Below, piece by piece: positions 56,280-64,000 of a stretch of DNA of 64,000 bases. Under the pieces are notes generated by a model, which was not told the origin of the DNA, did no database searches, and saw nothing but the letters and a program-made list of their open reading frames with translations. Every line of letters starts with the position of its first letter. Within the stretch, counting starts at the first letter, position 1. Source of the DNA: Actinomycetota bacterium (GTDB lineage Bacteria > Actinomycetota > Acidimicrobiia > Acidimicrobiales > Ilumatobacteraceae); NCBI GenBank assembly GCA_030645495.1, contig JAUSLV010000033.1, positions 339,715 to 403,714 on the forward strand. The letters run 5' to 3'. Position numbers and translations under genes: made by a program.

Positions 56280-56918
56280 ATGGCCGATCTCGAGTTCTTC
56301 TTCGACCCTGTCTGCCCGTGGGCGTGGATCACGTCCCGGTGGGTCGTGGAGGTGCAACAGCAACGGCACTACACGGTCGGATGGCGGTTCATCTCGCTGA
56401 AGCTGATCAACGAGGGCCGCGAACCCGATTCGTACACCGAATCGCACCGCGCGGCGCACATGGCCGGCATCTTCACGCATCGGGTGTGCGACGAGGTGCG
56501 ACTGCAGCACGGCAACGAGGCCGTGGGTGCCCTGTACACCGCGTTGGGCACCGCGTTCCATCTCGAACAGCGGCGGCCGGAGATCAACGACGAGCCGGTG
56601 GCGTTCATGGCCGAGATGCTGTCGGCCGCCGGGTTGCCCGATGAACTGGCGGCGCACGCGCTGAACGACACCCACGATGCCTACATCCGCGACGACACCG
56701 AACTCGGGTTGGCCCGCACCGGCCGCGATGTGGGCACCCCGATCATCACCTTCCACCCCGGCACGGCCGACGAAGCAAGCTTCTTCGGCCCGGTCATCTC
56801 CACCATCCCACGCGGCGAGGCGGCCACCCGCCTGTGGGATGCGATCGAAACCATCGCCACCACCTCGGGCATGGCCGAACTCAAGCGCTCACTGCGCGCC
56901 GCGCCCCGATTCGACTGA
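56280..56918 (+). CDS. DsbA-fold oxidoreductase, Rv2466c-like
   Basis: A 212-residue DsbA-family protein with the N-terminal motif FFFDPVCPWAWITSRW. The active site is CPWA, a single Cys, as in mycothiol-dependent reductases related to Rv2466c, rather than CPxC. C-terminal motif is VGTPIITFHPG (cis-Pro). It would work in the cytoplasm with mycothiol. Its place between infB and rbfA is unusual; spacing is 20 bp and 12 bp. Confidence 0.85.
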   Translation: MADLEFFFDPVCPWAWITSRWVVEVQQQRHYTVGWRFISLKLINEGREPDSYTESHRAAHMAGIFTHRVCDEVRLQHGNEAVGALYTALGTAFHLEQRRPEINDEPVAFMAEMLSAAGLPDELAAHALNDTHDAYIRDDTELGLARTGRDVGTPIITFHPGTADEASFFGPVISTIPRGEAATRLWDAIETIATTSGMAELKRSLRAAPRFD

Positions 56919-56930
56919 CAGGATGTTCCC

Positions 56931-57347
56931 GTGAGCAAGCCCCGCCGCCCTGCGGCACCCAGCCACCATCGCTACCCTCGCGAGGCCCGCCTCAGCACCT
57001 CGTTGCGCGAGGTCATCGCCGAGGAACTGACGCGTATCGACGACGAGCGCCTGTCGCTGGTCACCGTCACTGCGGTCGATGTCGACCCGGAGATGAACCG
57101 CGCCATCATCCACTTCGATTCGCTGTTCGGCGAAGAGGCCGATGCCGACATCGTCGCCGCGCTGGGCGACCACCGTGTTCGCCTGCAGAGTGCGGTCGGC
57201 AAACAGATCCGCTCGAAGAAGACGCCGATCCTGTCGTTCAAGCCCGACACGGCGATCCGCACCGCCTTGCGCATCGAGGAGATCCTGCACGACGAGGCAA
57301 CCCTGCCCGTGCGCCCGCCCGACCCCGAGCAAGATGGCGAATCGTAA
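56931..57347 (+). CDS. rbfA: Ribosome-binding factor A
   Basis: A 138-residue KH-like protein that matures 16S rRNA in 30S subunits. N-terminal RLSTSLREVIAEELTRIDDERLSLVTVTAVDVDPE and the end FKPDTAIRTALRIEEIL match the family. GTG start at 56931. Overlaps truB by 14 bp. Confidence 0.93.
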   Translation: MSKPRRPAAPSHHRYPREARLSTSLREVIAEELTRIDDERLSLVTVTAVDVDPEMNRAIIHFDSLFGEEADADIVAALGDHRVRLQSAVGKQIRSKKTPILSFKPDTAIRTALRIEEILHDEATLPVRPPDPEQDGES

Positions 57348-58212
57348 GCCACCCACCACGCACGGCCTGGCCGTGGTCGACAAGCCGGCAGGTGTCACCA
57401 GCCACGATGTCGTGGGCATGTTGCGCCGCACGTTCGGCGAGCGCCAGGTGGGCCACGCCGGCACACTCGACCCCGATGCCACCGGCGTGCTGCTGGTGGG
57501 TGTGGGTAAAGCCACGCGTCTACTGCGCTTCCTCACCGACCTGGGCAAGACGTACTCGGCCGAGATCGTGTTCGGCAGCACCACCGACTCGCTGGATTCC
57601 ACCGGCGTGGTCACCGCCACGTTCGACATGGCCGGGCTGGCACCAGAGACCGTGCAGACGATGGTGCGCGAGCACCTCACCGGCGCGATCGAGCAGATCC
57701 CGCCGATGGTGAGCGCGGTGAAGATCGACGGCAAGCGCCTGCACGAGTTGGCGCGCGAGGGTGTGGAGGTCGAGCGGGCGCCGCGCCCCGTGACGGTGTA
57801 TCGCTTCGACATCGAACCCACGGCAGATCCGGTGGTGTACACGGCATCCGTGCACTGCTCGAAGGGCACCTACATCCGCACGCTGGCCGACGATCTCGGC
57901 CGCCTGTGCGGGGGAGGGGCACACTTGCGCAACCTGCGCCGCACCGCGGTGGGCAGCTTCACCGCCGACCAGGCACTCCCACCCGACACCGTTGGTCTGC
58001 TGTCGCTGCCCGAGGCAGTGCGCGACTATCCGCACGTCACCCTCGACGAGGCCGCAGCGGCGCTGGTGCGCAACGGCCGGGTGCTGGACCGGGCCCGTGC
58101 GGGCATGCACGGCGACGGCCCGTGGGCAGTGCTCGGCCCCGACGGCACACTCCTGGCGATGTACGAGGGGTTCGGCGACGGGGCGGCCAAGCCGGCAGTG
58201 GTAGTGGCCTGA
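57334..58212 (+). CDS. truB: tRNA pseudouridine(55) synthase
   Basis: A 292-residue TruB that makes pseudouridine 55 in tRNA. Motif GHAGTLDPDATGVLLVGVG has the catalytic Asp, and later KTYSAEIVFG, IPPMVSAVKIDGKRLHELAR and CSKGTYIRTLADDLG are the family blocks. ATG at 57334 overlaps the end of rbfA. A C-terminal extension of about 60 residues is typical of actinobacteria. Confidence 0.94.
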   Translation: MANRKPPTTHGLAVVDKPAGVTSHDVVGMLRRTFGERQVGHAGTLDPDATGVLLVGVGKATRLLRFLTDLGKTYSAEIVFGSTTDSLDSTGVVTATFDMAGLAPETVQTMVREHLTGAIEQIPPMVSAVKIDGKRLHELAREGVEVERAPRPVTVYRFDIEPTADPVVYTASVHCSKGTYIRTLADDLGRLCGGGAHLRNLRRTAVGSFTADQALPPDTVGLLSLPEAVRDYPHVTLDEAAAALVRNGRVLDRARAGMHGDGPWAVLGPDGTLLAMYEGFGDGAAKPAVVVA

Positions 58213-58240
58213 TCCGGTCGTAGCGCTAGCGTTGCTGCTC

Positions 58241-59185
58241 GTGCTCGTCGTCACCGACCTCTCGACTCAGCCCTACCCGGGCCAGCGGACGGTCATCACC
58301 ATCGGTGCGTACGACGGCGTGCACCTCGGGCATCAAGCCGTGATTGCCGAAGTGCGTCGGCGGGCGCGGGAATCCGGGGCGCGTTCGGTGGTCGTCACGT
58401 TCGACCGCCACCCGGCGTCGGTGGTTCGCCCCGAGAGCGCTCCACAACTGCTCACCGACCTCGACCAGAAGCTCGAGCTGTTGGCGTGCACGGGCGTCGA
58501 CGCCACCGTGGTCGTCACGTTCGACCAGACCCAGTCGCAGGAAGAGCCGATGGCGTTCGCCCAGCGCGTGCTGGTGGATTGCCTGGCAACGTCGCTGGTG
58601 GTGGTGGGCGACGACTTCCACTTCGGTCACAACCGTGGCGGCAATGTGACCACCCTGCGCGAGTTGGGGGTCAACGCCGGGTTCGAAGTGCTGCCCCTCT
58701 CGCTGGTGCCGCGTACCGATGGCCCCGACGAGCCGATCAGTTCCACTGCCATCCGCAGGGCAATGGCAGGTGGGCAGGTCGAGCTGGCCGCGCGCATGCT
58801 GGGCCACCCCTTCGAAGCTCGCGGCGTGGTGCGCCTCGGCGACCAGCGTGGGCGCCTGCTGGGCTTCCCCACGGCCAACGTGGAGGTGGCCAAGGCCACG
58901 TGCCTGCCCGCCGATGGGGTGTACGCCGGCTGGTACTTCCGCCCCGACGGCACCCGCCACGCGTGTGCGATGAACCTCGGTCGGCGGCCCACGTTCTACG
59001 AGCATGCCGATGCGTCACTGCTGGAGGCGCACCTCATCGACTTCGCCGGCGATCTCTACGACGAGCATGCGCGTGTGCAATTCACGAACTTCCTGCGCAG
59101 TGAGCGTAAGTTCGAGGGGATCGACGCGCTGAAGGGTCAGTTGAAGAACGACATCGAACACGCTCGCACCGTGTTGGGTGAATGA
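58241..59185 (+). CDS. ribF: Bifunctional riboflavin kinase / FAD synthetase
   Basis: A 314-residue RibF making FMN and FAD. N-terminal nucleotidyltransferase: TIGAYDGVHLGHQAVI (HxGH), FDRHP, VVVGDDFHFGHNRGG and the ISSTAIRRAM motif. C-terminal riboflavin kinase: GDQRGRLLGFPTANVEV and GVYAGWYF, ending in the helix FEGIDALKGQLKNDIEHAR. GTG 58241 is chosen; TTG 58232 adds three residues. Last gene of the rimP operon direction. Confidence 0.93.
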   Translation: MLVVTDLSTQPYPGQRTVITIGAYDGVHLGHQAVIAEVRRRARESGARSVVVTFDRHPASVVRPESAPQLLTDLDQKLELLACTGVDATVVVTFDQTQSQEEPMAFAQRVLVDCLATSLVVVGDDFHFGHNRGGNVTTLRELGVNAGFEVLPLSLVPRTDGPDEPISSTAIRRAMAGGQVELAARMLGHPFEARGVVRLGDQRGRLLGFPTANVEVAKATCLPADGVYAGWYFRPDGTRHACAMNLGRRPTFYEHADASLLEAHLIDFAGDLYDEHARVQFTNFLRSERKFEGIDALKGQLKNDIEHARTVLGE

Positions 59186-59189
59186 ATCG

Positions 59190-60344
59190 TCAGCTGGAGG
59201 GCCAGATGAGGGTGCCGGCGGCGTCGTAGAGGCTCTGCAGCACCGACGCGTCGACGAGCGTGTCGATCACCGGCAACAGGCCGTTGAACAGGCCGATCTC
59301 GGTGTACACGGTGACTTCCTCGGTCAGCAGGTCGAGTTGCGGCACGCCCAGCGGGGCGTCGGCGGTGACGGATTGCTCGACGAGTCGCGACTCGACACCC
59401 CAGCGGGCGATCTCGCCCTCGGGCGACAGGTACAGCGCGTTGCCATTGGCATTGATCGCCTCGACAGCGATGTTGGCGGCGGCCTCGGGGTCGGCGATGG
59501 CGTCGGCCAGGCCGCGCATCGTGGCGCGCATGAAGTCGGTGGCAGCGGAGGGGTGTTCGTCGAGGAACTGTTGGTTCGTGTAGATGATGCCGAAGCTGCC
59601 GGGAATGTCGTAATCGGCCGGGTCGTACAGCTTGAACGACACGCCGGCGGCGGTCAGCTGGTTCGGCTCGTTGCTCTTGTAGCCGGGGAATCCGATGATG
59701 CCCGGCACTTCCATGTGCACCGTGGGGTCGAAGCCGTCGAGCAGCACCGTCTCGTAGTCGCTGCCCTCGACGAGACCTTCCATCGCCAGCATCGCTTTCA
59801 CCGACGGGGTGATCGCGCCCTTGACGCCGATCTTGGTGCCCTTGATCGAGGCCAGCGTGGGTACCTCGCCCTGCTTGGTGATCAGCGCATCGATACCCGT
59901 GCGGCCCTCCACGGCGAGCGCGACGAACCCGGCATCGTTGGCGCCGGCGAAATCGACCATCTCGCTGAACGAGCCGCCGGAGGAGAACTGGGCGTCGTTG
60001 GCCGCGATCAGCGGGTAGTTCTCGACCGAGAAGCTGGGCTTCAGCTGCACGTCGAGGCACAGATCGGCGTAGTAACCCTTGGCGTTCGCCACCAGCACGT
60101 CGACGATCGAGGCGGAGGCCGCGAAGTCGAAGCTGGACAGGTAGGTGATGGTACCGGCCGCCTTGTTGGCCTCGCAGCGCGCGGCCGGCAGCGGTGCACC
60201 GTCAACGACGTCGGGGACGACATCGATCGGGGTGGAGTTGTCGGCCGTGGGTTCGGGGCTGCCGATGGTGGTGTCGTCGCCGCTGCAAGCGGAGATCAGC
60301 GACAAGGCGGCAAGAGTGAGCGCAACAGCGCTTCGACGCGACAT
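59190..60344 (-). CDS. ABC importer substrate-binding lipoprotein, NMT1/THI5-like
   Basis: A 384-residue lipoprotein: lipobox LISAC, a Pro/Asp-rich linker, then an SsuA/NMT1-type two-lobe fold (YLSSFDFAASASIVDVLVANAKGYYADL, QFSSGGSFSEMV, GIIYTNQQFLDEHPSAATDF). Such proteins bind sulfonates, nitrate, thiamine precursors or other small anions. It is the last gene of the unit ATPase-permease-fusion protein-binding protein. Substrate unknown. Confidence 0.87.
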   Translation of the reverse strand: MSRRSAVALTLAALSLISACSGDDTTIGSPEPTADNSTPIDVVPDVVDGAPLPAARCEANKAAGTITYLSSFDFAASASIVDVLVANAKGYYADLCLDVQLKPSFSVENYPLIAANDAQFSSGGSFSEMVDFAGANDAGFVALAVEGRTGIDALITKQGEVPTLASIKGTKIGVKGAITPSVKAMLAMEGLVEGSDYETVLLDGFDPTVHMEVPGIIGFPGYKSNEPNQLTAAGVSFKLYDPADYDIPGSFGIIYTNQQFLDEHPSAATDFMRATMRGLADAIADPEAAANIAVEAINANGNALYLSPEGEIARWGVESRLVEQSVTADAPLGVPQLDLLTEEVTVYTEIGLFNGLLPVIDTLVDASVLQSLYDAAGTLIWPSS

Positions 60345-60353
60345 GACACGAGG

Positions 60354-61148
60354 CTATCGGCGGGCCATTGCATCGAACATTGACAAAACGTTTGCGGTCC
60401 CCACACCCACCCGGTGCCCGGTGCGGGAGATGAAGCCCAGTTGCACCCCGGCGGCGGGGTCGTCGGCGGCGAAGAACTGCTCGTGGCCGTCGGCGTCGAC
60501 CGCCACGTCGGTGAGCAGCGGGGCACCGCCGTCCTGCAGGCAGGCACGGGCGTAACCGGCGTTGAGCACCTCGATCGAGACGTGCTGCACCCCGGGACCG
60601 TGCTGCGCCAGGTAGGCGGCGACAGCCGGGGAGGCCACGGGGCCCACGAACACGAACGTCACCCCGCCGGCGCTGAGCGCCACGATGCCCGGCCGGGGGT
60701 CGGCGAGCGCCACCTCGTGGAAGCCGAAGCGTTGCACCAGCGAGAGGGTGGCGGCGGCGAGATCGTGCACGGCGATCACGATGTGATCCACGCGGCTGGC
60801 CACGGTGTCGAGCCCCGAGCGCTGGCCTGCCGCAGCCAGCTTGTCGGGTGCCAGATCGGGGCGGTGGCCGGCCACCTCGATGCGATGGGTTTCGGTGAGC
60901 AGCACACGGAACAGTTGCTCGGCGAAGTCGGCGTCGACGCCGGCCTCGATCGCCTGCTGGCGACGGGAGGTGACCACGTCGCGCACACGGGCCGGCTGGA
61001 TCACCGGCGTGTCGGTGCCCTGCTTCACGTCGGCCACCTCGCGGCACACGGCGAGACGCTCGGCCACGATGGCGATCAGCGCCGCATCGAGCTCGTCGAT
61101 GCGGGTGCGTAGCGCTGCCAGTTGGGGGTTCGGGGCCGGTTGCGACAT
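60354..61148 (-). CDS. Chorismate mutase-VOC fusion protein
   Basis: A 264-residue two-domain protein. Residues 1-90 are an AroQ-type chorismate mutase (RTRIDELDAALIAIVAERLAVCREVADVKQ, then LLTETHRIE), which converts chorismate to prephenate. Residues about 118-255 are a VOC module resembling the hydroxyphenylpyruvate dioxygenase N-terminal half: VDHIVIAVHDLAAAT and VQHVSIEV supply two His, but the usual acidic third ligand is not evident near VQLGFISR, so it may only bind an aromatic. ATG 61148. Lies between permease (5 bp) and binding protein (9 bp). Confidence 0.85.
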   Translation of the reverse strand: MSQPAPNPQLAALRTRIDELDAALIAIVAERLAVCREVADVKQGTDTPVIQPARVRDVVTSRRQQAIEAGVDADFAEQLFRVLLTETHRIEVAGHRPDLAPDKLAAAGQRSGLDTVASRVDHIVIAVHDLAAATLSLVQRFGFHEVALADPRPGIVALSAGGVTFVFVGPVASPAVAAYLAQHGPGVQHVSIEVLNAGYARACLQDGGAPLLTDVAVDADGHEQFFAADDPAAGVQLGFISRTGHRVGVGTANVLSMFDAMARR

Positions 61149-61153
61149 CGGCT

Positions 61154-61930
61154 TCACCGTAGTTGGCGACGTTGTGAAACGTGCCAATGCATCACCAACC
61201 GCTGCGCCACCGAGATCAGTACCAACGAGATCGTGCCCAGCAGTGCCATCGAGAAGACCGCGGCCCACAGTGCGTCGCCCTTGTTGAACGCGGCCGCCCG
61301 CTTGCCGATCGCGCCGAGTCCCTCGTTGGCGAAGTTGCCACCCTCCACGAGGTAGGCGGCGATCAGGGCGAGGCCCACGTTGTAGCGCGCGGTGGTGAAC
61401 AGCGACGGCATCGCCGACGGCAGGCGCAGCCGCCAGAGCACCTCCCAGCGGGTGGCGTCCACCGAGGCGAGCAGCTCGCGGGCGGCGGGGTCGGCGCCGC
61501 GCATGCCGTCGACGGTGGCGAATGTGAACGCGGGCATGCACACGAGGGCGACGATGAACACGGCCGGCTTGGTGCCGGACCCCAACCACAGCACCACGGA
61601 GGCGATGTAGGCGACGAATGGGGTGACCTGCAACAGGGTGAGCACCGGTTGCGCAGCGTGTTCGAAGAACGACGAGGCGGCCATCGCCGAGCCGATCAGC
61701 AAGGCCACCAGCAGCGCGAAGGCGGTGCCAATCATCGCGTGCTGGATCGTGACCCACGCCGCGCCGGTGTAGTCGCCGGCCTGTTGGCCCAGGTAGTGGA
61801 CGATGCGCGACGGGGCGCGCAGCACGAACGGCCGCACGTGTTGGGTGCGCACCAGCAGCTCCCAGGCGCCGAGGAAAACGACGATGCCCACGAGCGGGGC
61901 GAGCAGGCGGCGGAGCAGCTGATGGGTCAC
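61154..61930 (-). CDS. ABC importer permease, SsuC-like
   Basis: A 258-residue permease with about six helices and the EAA motif region ELLASVDATRWEVLWRLRLPSAMPSLFTTAR (cited in part), where the ATPase docks. GTG 61930 overlaps the ATPase stop (GTGA). Family matches nitrate/sulfonate/taurine-type permeases. A long in-frame extension upstream is only a shadow of the ATPase gene. Confidence 0.88.
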   Translation of the reverse strand: MTHQLLRRLLAPLVGIVVFLGAWELLVRTQHVRPFVLRAPSRIVHYLGQQAGDYTGAAWVTIQHAMIGTAFALLVALLIGSAMAASSFFEHAAQPVLTLLQVTPFVAYIASVVLWLGSGTKPAVFIVALVCMPAFTFATVDGMRGADPAARELLASVDATRWEVLWRLRLPSAMPSLFTTARYNVGLALIAAYLVEGGNFANEGLGAIGKRAAAFNKGDALWAAVFSMALLGTISLVLISVAQRLVMHWHVSQRRQLR

Positions 61931-62685
61931 AGCGCCATCCCCCGATGCAGCGCGTGGCGCACGTTGGCGCACAGCTCGACGAAGCGAGGGTGGTCTTCCA
62001 CATCGGTGGGGCGCGGGCGGTGCAGGTCGATGGCGATGTCGGCGATGATGCTGGCGGGGCGCGGGCTGCTGACCAGCACCCGGTCGCTGAGGGCGACTGC
62101 TTCGGCGATGCTGTGGGTGACGAACAGCACGGTGACGTGCTTGCCCTCCACGAGTCGGTTCAGCAGCACGCGCATCTCGGCGCGGGTGATCTCGTCGAGC
62201 GCGGCGAACGGTTCGTCCATCACCAGCAGTGGCGCGTGCAGCGCCAAGGCACGCACGAGGGCGACCCGCTGTTGCATGCCACCCGACAGTTCGTGCGGGA
62301 ACCGGTCGAGGAAGCCGGACAGGCCCACCTCGTCGAGCAGCGCCTCGGGGGCGACGGCGTCGGTGGGGTTGGCCGCACGGTTGACGTCGAGCAGCAGGCG
62401 GGCGTTCGCGCGTACGGTGCGCCACGGCAGCAGGCCAGGCTGTTGCGGCACCATCGCCACCCGTTTGTTGGCACGAGCGTGGCGCGGCGGTGCGCCATCC
62501 ACCTCCACATCGCCCGAAGTGGCGGGCTCGAGCCCGGCGATCACCCGCACGAGCGTGGTCTTGCCGCAGCCCGACGGGCCGATGATGCTGACGAACTCGC
62601 CGGCCTGCACCGACAGCGAGAGGGGATCGACGACGGGCAGCTCACCGAATGACTTCGTGAGGTCGCGCAGGACGATCCGGCTCAT
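61927..62685 (-). CDS. ABC importer ATP-binding protein, SsuB-like
   Basis: A 252-residue ABC ATPase: Walker A GPSGCGKTT, Q-loop MVPQQPGLLPW, signature LSGGMQQRVALVRAL, Walker B LLVMDEPFAALD and the switch His in THSIAEAVALSD. ATG at 62685 chosen; the ATG at 62730 adds a Cys-rich extension. First gene of the minus-strand operon; divergent from rpsO. Confidence 0.92.
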   Translation of the reverse strand: MSRIVLRDLTKSFGELPVVDPLSLSVQAGEFVSIIGPSGCGKTTLVRVIAGLEPATSGDVEVDGAPPRHARANKRVAMVPQQPGLLPWRTVRANARLLLDVNRAANPTDAVAPEALLDEVGLSGFLDRFPHELSGGMQQRVALVRALALHAPLLVMDEPFAALDEITRAEMRVLLNRLVEGKHVTVLFVTHSIAEAVALSDRVLVSSPRPASIIADIAIDLHRPRPTDVEDHPRFVELCANVRHALHRGMAL

Positions 62686-62740
62686 TCCTGCGAGTGTAGG
62701 GATGCAACAGCGCTGAGGGGCCGATAGCATTTCGCCCGTC

Positions 62741-62790
62741 CATCGGGGCTCAACCTCCGATGCGATGCCGTAGGCGTGAATGGCACGCCT
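62741..62790 (+). promoter_or_regulatory. Two-hairpin rpsO leader
   Basis: Hairpin 1: CATCGG (62741-62746) with CCGATG (62757-62762), plus an inner GG/CC. Hairpin 2: AGGCGTG (62772-62778) with CACGCCT (62784-62790), 7 bp. TAGCAT at 62725-62730 is a -10 candidate placing both in the transcript. Leaders of rpsO in several phyla bind S15 for feedback repression; similar autoregulation is plausible but this structure was not matched to a known class. Confidence 0.5.
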
Positions 62791-62823
62791 CGCACGGCGA
62801 CCTCCTCACGGAAGGCAGCAATC

Positions 62824-63078
62824 ATGGCTGATCAGGACATCATCGAGAAGCACAAGCTCCACGAGGGCGACACCGGTTCCCCGGAAGTGCAGATCGCACT
62901 GCTCACCGGTCGCATCAACCACCTCACCGAGCACTTCAAGACCCACAAGAAGGACCACCACAGCCGTCGTGGCCTGCTCAAGCTGGTGGGTCAGCGTCGT
63001 CGCATGCTCGACTACGTGAAGAACATCGACATCGAGCGTTACCGCCGCATCGTCGCGGCCAACGGCCTGCGCCGCTAA
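62824..63078 (+). CDS. rpsO: 30S ribosomal protein S15
   Basis: An 84-residue S15 that binds 16S rRNA. Signature [27 protein letters not shown](K)[23 protein letters not shown] is intact. ATG at 62824 follows GGAAGG. The usual pnp neighbour is not present downstream. Confidence 0.96.
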   Translation: MADQDIIEKHKLHEGDTGSPEVQIALLTGRINHLTEHFKTHKKDHHSRRGLLKLVGQRRRMLDYVKNIDIERYRRIVAANGLRR

Positions 63079-63102
63079 GTCGCACACATCTCGAACTCTT
63101 CC

Positions 63103-63126
63103 AGGGTGGCCCTCCGGGGCCACCCT
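63103..63126. terminator. Hairpin terminator after rpsO
   Basis: AGGGTGGCCC (63103-63112), loop TCCG, GGGCCACCCT (63117-63126): a perfect 10-bp GC-rich stem 25 bp past the rpsO stop, between convergent genes. No U tract follows, typical of actinobacterial terminators. Confidence 0.75.
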
Positions 63127-63160
63127 GTTCGCGCTCCAGGTGGTGTTCGTGGTGTTCGTG

Positions 63161-64000
63161 TCAGGCGGCGGTCGCCCGGCTGGGCCACACCCGAGGTGGC
63201 GCGTGTTCGTGCACCGTGCCGTTCGGTTCGATCACTGTCAGGCTGCGATCCGCATTCAGGTGCAGCCGGTGCCCGCCTTCGTGGGCGAGGTGGTGACATC
63301 GCGAACACTGCGGAACCATCTTGTCGATGTCGGTGGCCCCACCCTTTTCCCACCAGTCCACGTGGTGGATCTGACATCGATCGAACGGCGTGTCACAACA
63401 CGAACACGTGCGATACAGCACCGCGAGGGCTCGGCGTTGGTCGGCTGACGCCAACCTGGTCGTGCGACCCAACATCAGCCGGGTGCCATCGAGGCCGACG
63501 ATCACCGGCGTGATGCTGCCTTCGCAGGCCCAGCGGCGGATCGTGTCGATCGGCAGATCGAACCCGAACATGTCGAGCACCGTGCGGTCATGCTCGCCGG
63601 TGAGCAGTGTCGCCGCATCGATCACCACCAACATCTCCGGCCCCGACGACGCCCCGACGTCGCCGTCGATCAAAGTGGCCAGCGCGTGGGCCTGCAACCA
63701 CAGGCGCCGCTCGCCCGGATCATCCGGCGCCCCAGGCAAAGCGGACCCCTGCGCCAACTGATCGGTCGCAGCTCGCAGCCGGCCCTGCAGCCGTGCCCCC
63801 GTCTCGGGGTCGAACCGGCCGCGCAGGTTCCACATCCCCTCCTGATCGATCCACCAGTTCGCGCGACACGCACTCTTCTGGCGTGCCAGCCGGGCCACCG
63901 CATCGTCCTGACGCAGACGGCGCACCATCATCTGCAACCAGCGACGGAACTCGCGCTCACTCATCTGTGCAGCCTTGGCCCGAATCTCGTCACCATGGGC
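63161..64000 (-). CDS. DUF222/HNH endonuclease-type protein, partial
   Basis: The frame is open to the window edge, so the N-terminal part is missing. The visible 279 residues include part of the DUF222 domain and a complete HNH motif: CDTPFDRCQIHHVDWWEKGGATDIDKMVPQCSRCHHLAHEGG, with Cys pairs as zinc ligands, unlike the copy at 30140. These genes are common multicopy elements in actinobacteria; cellular role unknown. Confidence 0.88.
   Translation of the reverse strand, partial: AHGDEIRAKAAQMSEREFRRWLQMMVRRLRQDDAVARLARQKSACRANWWIDQEGMWNLRGRFDPETGARLQGRLRAATDQLAQGSALPGAPDDPGERRLWLQAHALATLIDGDVGASSGPEMLVVIDAATLLTGEHDRTVLDMFGFDLPIDTIRRWACEGSITPVIVGLDGTRLMLGRTTRLASADQRRALAVLYRTCSCCDTPFDRCQIHHVDWWEKGGATDIDKMVPQCSRCHHLAHEGGHRLHLNADRSLTVIEPNGTVHEHAPPRVWPSRATAA

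Overview
The window is GC-rich DNA with strong G/C third-position bias, GTG and TTG starts, several apparently leaderless genes, mycobacterial-type gene orders and two DUF222/HNH endonuclease genes. It looks like the chromosome of a free-living actinobacterium, most likely of the class Acidimicrobiia (an Ilumatobacter-like lineage). That placement is inferred from gene content; there is no rRNA in the window. No tRNA, CRISPR array, prophage or intact insertion sequence was seen.

Layout. 1-10767: exported and envelope genes, namely a modular surface protein, two paralogous polytopic membrane proteins, two GT2 glycosyltransferases and a CAP-domain secreted protein. 10788-16622: aceE, a rhodanese lipoprotein coupled to RNase HI, an amidohydrolase and an SDR. 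16650-19415: a gene-poor accessory stretch with a SnoaL-like protein, a duplicated-domain lipoprotein gene broken by one TAG, a decayed VapBC-like module and several inverted repeats. 19415-23592: thioesterase, argJ, MarR, YceI, VOC protein, epimerase. 23621-27297: a K+ module (APC permease, CeoB/CeoC-type TrkA proteins, OB-fold protein) in the same order as Mycobacterium tuberculosis Rv2690c-Rv2694c. 27315-32649: exported proteins, a DUF222/HNH nuclease, DUF2277, and a TlpA-like lipoprotein whose first redox Cys codon is an in-frame TGA. 32701-37133: lpd, a 2-oxoacid dehydrogenase E2 and a LipB-LipA fusion. 37123-45457: a minus-strand run holding an FbpABC iron transporter, an MFS exporter, an M20 peptidase, a GGR-type flavoprotein and a Tat-exported amidase. 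45523-47312: an SDR plus MaoC hydratase pair. 47326-51122: conserved hypothetical, seven-blade propeller, proS. 51251-59185: the translation operon rimP-nusA-ylxR-infB-(DsbA-like)-rbfA-truB-ribF. 59190-62685: an SsuABC/THI5-type ABC importer with a chorismate mutase-VOC fusion inside it. 62824-64000: rpsO and a second, cut-off DUF222/HNH gene.

How genes work together. Lpd and E2, with distant aceE, form 2-oxoacid dehydrogenase complexes; the LipB-LipA fusion directly behind E2 would make and attach the lipoyl group on E2. The SDR and MaoC pair resembles the two domains of the type 2 multifunctional beta-oxidation enzyme. The rimP-ribF cluster couples ribosome maturation, transcription elongation and initiation.

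Best leads: (1) the probable selenocysteine-containing TlpA-like lipoprotein with a plausible bacterial SECIS hairpin; (2) the LipB-LipA fusion; (3) the chorismate mutase-VOC fusion inside an ABC importer operon; (4) a CsoR/CstR-type palindrome ahead of an exported rhodanese; (5) the SDR gene whose start codon lies inside a perfect 12-bp inverted repeat.
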